A model generated the notes under the pieces. It was not told the origin of the DNA. It was given only the letters and a program-made list of their open reading frames with translations, and searched no databases. A program made the position numbers and the translations under genes. A DNA stretch of 64,000 nucleotides. Origin: Burkholderiales bacterium. Lineage in GTDB: Bacteria > Pseudomonadota > Gammaproteobacteria > Burkholderiales > Burkholderiaceae_C. Below are positions 63,658 to 64,000 of this stretch, piece by piece. Positions within the stretch are counted from its first letter, which is position 1. Each line of letters opens with the position of its first letter. The stretch is taken from positions 62,001 to 126,000 of the forward strand of contig JACPOK010000011.1 in the NCBI GenBank assembly GCA_016191525.1. The letters run 5' to 3'.

Positions 63658-64000
63658 ATGCCGAAACTCACGCCGCGCCAGTTCTCCATCCTTGTGTTGC
63701 TGACCCTGGTGTGGGGCCTGAACTGGCCGGTGATGAAGATGGGCGTCAGCGCCTATCCGGCGCTGACTTTCCGCGCCCTTTCCATCGTGCTGGGCCTGCC
63801 CGTGCTGGCGCTGGCGCTGGTGGTGCTGAAGGTGCCCTTTCGAGTGCCGCGCCGGCACTGGGGCGAGGTGGCCTGGCTGGCGGCGACCAACATGTTCGTC
63901 TGGCACGCCTGCATCATCCTGGCCGTGAAGACACTGTCCAGCGGGCGCGCTGCCATCCTGGGCTACACCATGCCGATCTTCTCCGCGGTGATCGGCTCGC
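63658..64000 (+). CDS. EamA family transporter (partial, N-terminus only)
   Basis: The first 114 codons of a membrane protein running off the window. It starts [20 protein letters not shown], with the EamA block [20 protein letters not shown], four helices visible and the second block [20 protein letters not shown]. This is a drug/metabolite-type exporter; substrate unknown. The ATG is 37 bp from the divergent pyrF start. Confidence 0.88.
   Translation, partial: MPKLTPRQFSILVLLTLVWGLNWPVMKMGVSAYPALTFRALSIVLGLPVLALALVVLKVPFRVPRRHWGEVAWLAATNMFVWHACIILAVKTLSSGRAAILGYTMPIFSAVIGS

Noticed and set aside
1..64000. CRISPR array, tRNA, rRNA, IS element or prophage
   Set aside because: No regularly spaced repeats, cloverleaf, rRNA signature, transposase or phage genes were seen on either strand.

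Overview
The window is high-GC chromosomal DNA that reads as a betaproteobacterium of the order Burkholderiales, most likely family Comamonadaceae. The clues are the neighbourhoods leuS-lptE-holA-proA and bamE/fur/hprK/ptsN/hpf, two Bug/TctC solute receptors, the non-gamma-proteobacterial type of GshA, and dispersed repeats typical of that family (an 84-bp GC-rich element at 8872-8955 and a 17-bp GCTA...TAGC near-palindrome present four times). I see no rRNA, tRNA, CRISPR array, insertion sequence or prophage. About 63 genes fill the window, mostly in long minus-strand operons with 1-14 bp overlaps.

Layout. 1-17000 is core housekeeping: kup, gshA, an unknown gene, proA, holA, ornithine aminotransferase with its Lrp-type regulator, lptE, leuS, an ExbB/ExbD pair, dapB, bamE, divergent fur, then hprK, ptsN and hpf (the nitrogen-PTS and ribosome-hibernation set). 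17200-20900 holds two small proteins, a patatin-like lipase, corA behind a strongly structured leader, and an MTA/SAH nucleosidase. 20900-31500 is a dppBCDF-dppA peptide importer, fadD and pntAB transhydrogenase. 31500-37200 holds an SDR, a membrane metallophosphoesterase, two unknown genes, an ExbB-ExbD-ExbD energiser and a Nudix hydrolase.

37200-45100 is the main accessory metabolic block: tcuA/tcuB-like tricarballylate dehydrogenase and its iron-sulfur/membrane partner, a class II aldolase, a D-2-hydroxyacid dehydrogenase, an atypical SDR, a potassium-channel-like protein and two Bug solute-binding proteins, without their TctA/TctB membrane partners. 45150-48350 is a PhoP/PhoQ-like two-component locus with a PepSY protein and two small exported proteins. 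Both promoters of this locus carry the same hexamer-N5-hexamer direct repeat, which suggests an autoregulated envelope-stress or cation-sensing module. 48360-64000 contains a LysR regulator, a proline/alanine-repeat membrane protein, mnmA, ssb, an MFS exporter, uvrA, two EamA exporters, a VCBS-repeat protein, a DUF1800/DUF1501 pair and pyrF.

Nothing here is a clearly new defence or mobile system. The most promising undescribed elements are regulatory: the corA leader RNA (19097-19229), the shared operators of the PhoPQ-like locus, and the small repeats that have entered coding sequences (leuS, proA, the Nudix gene and tcuB).
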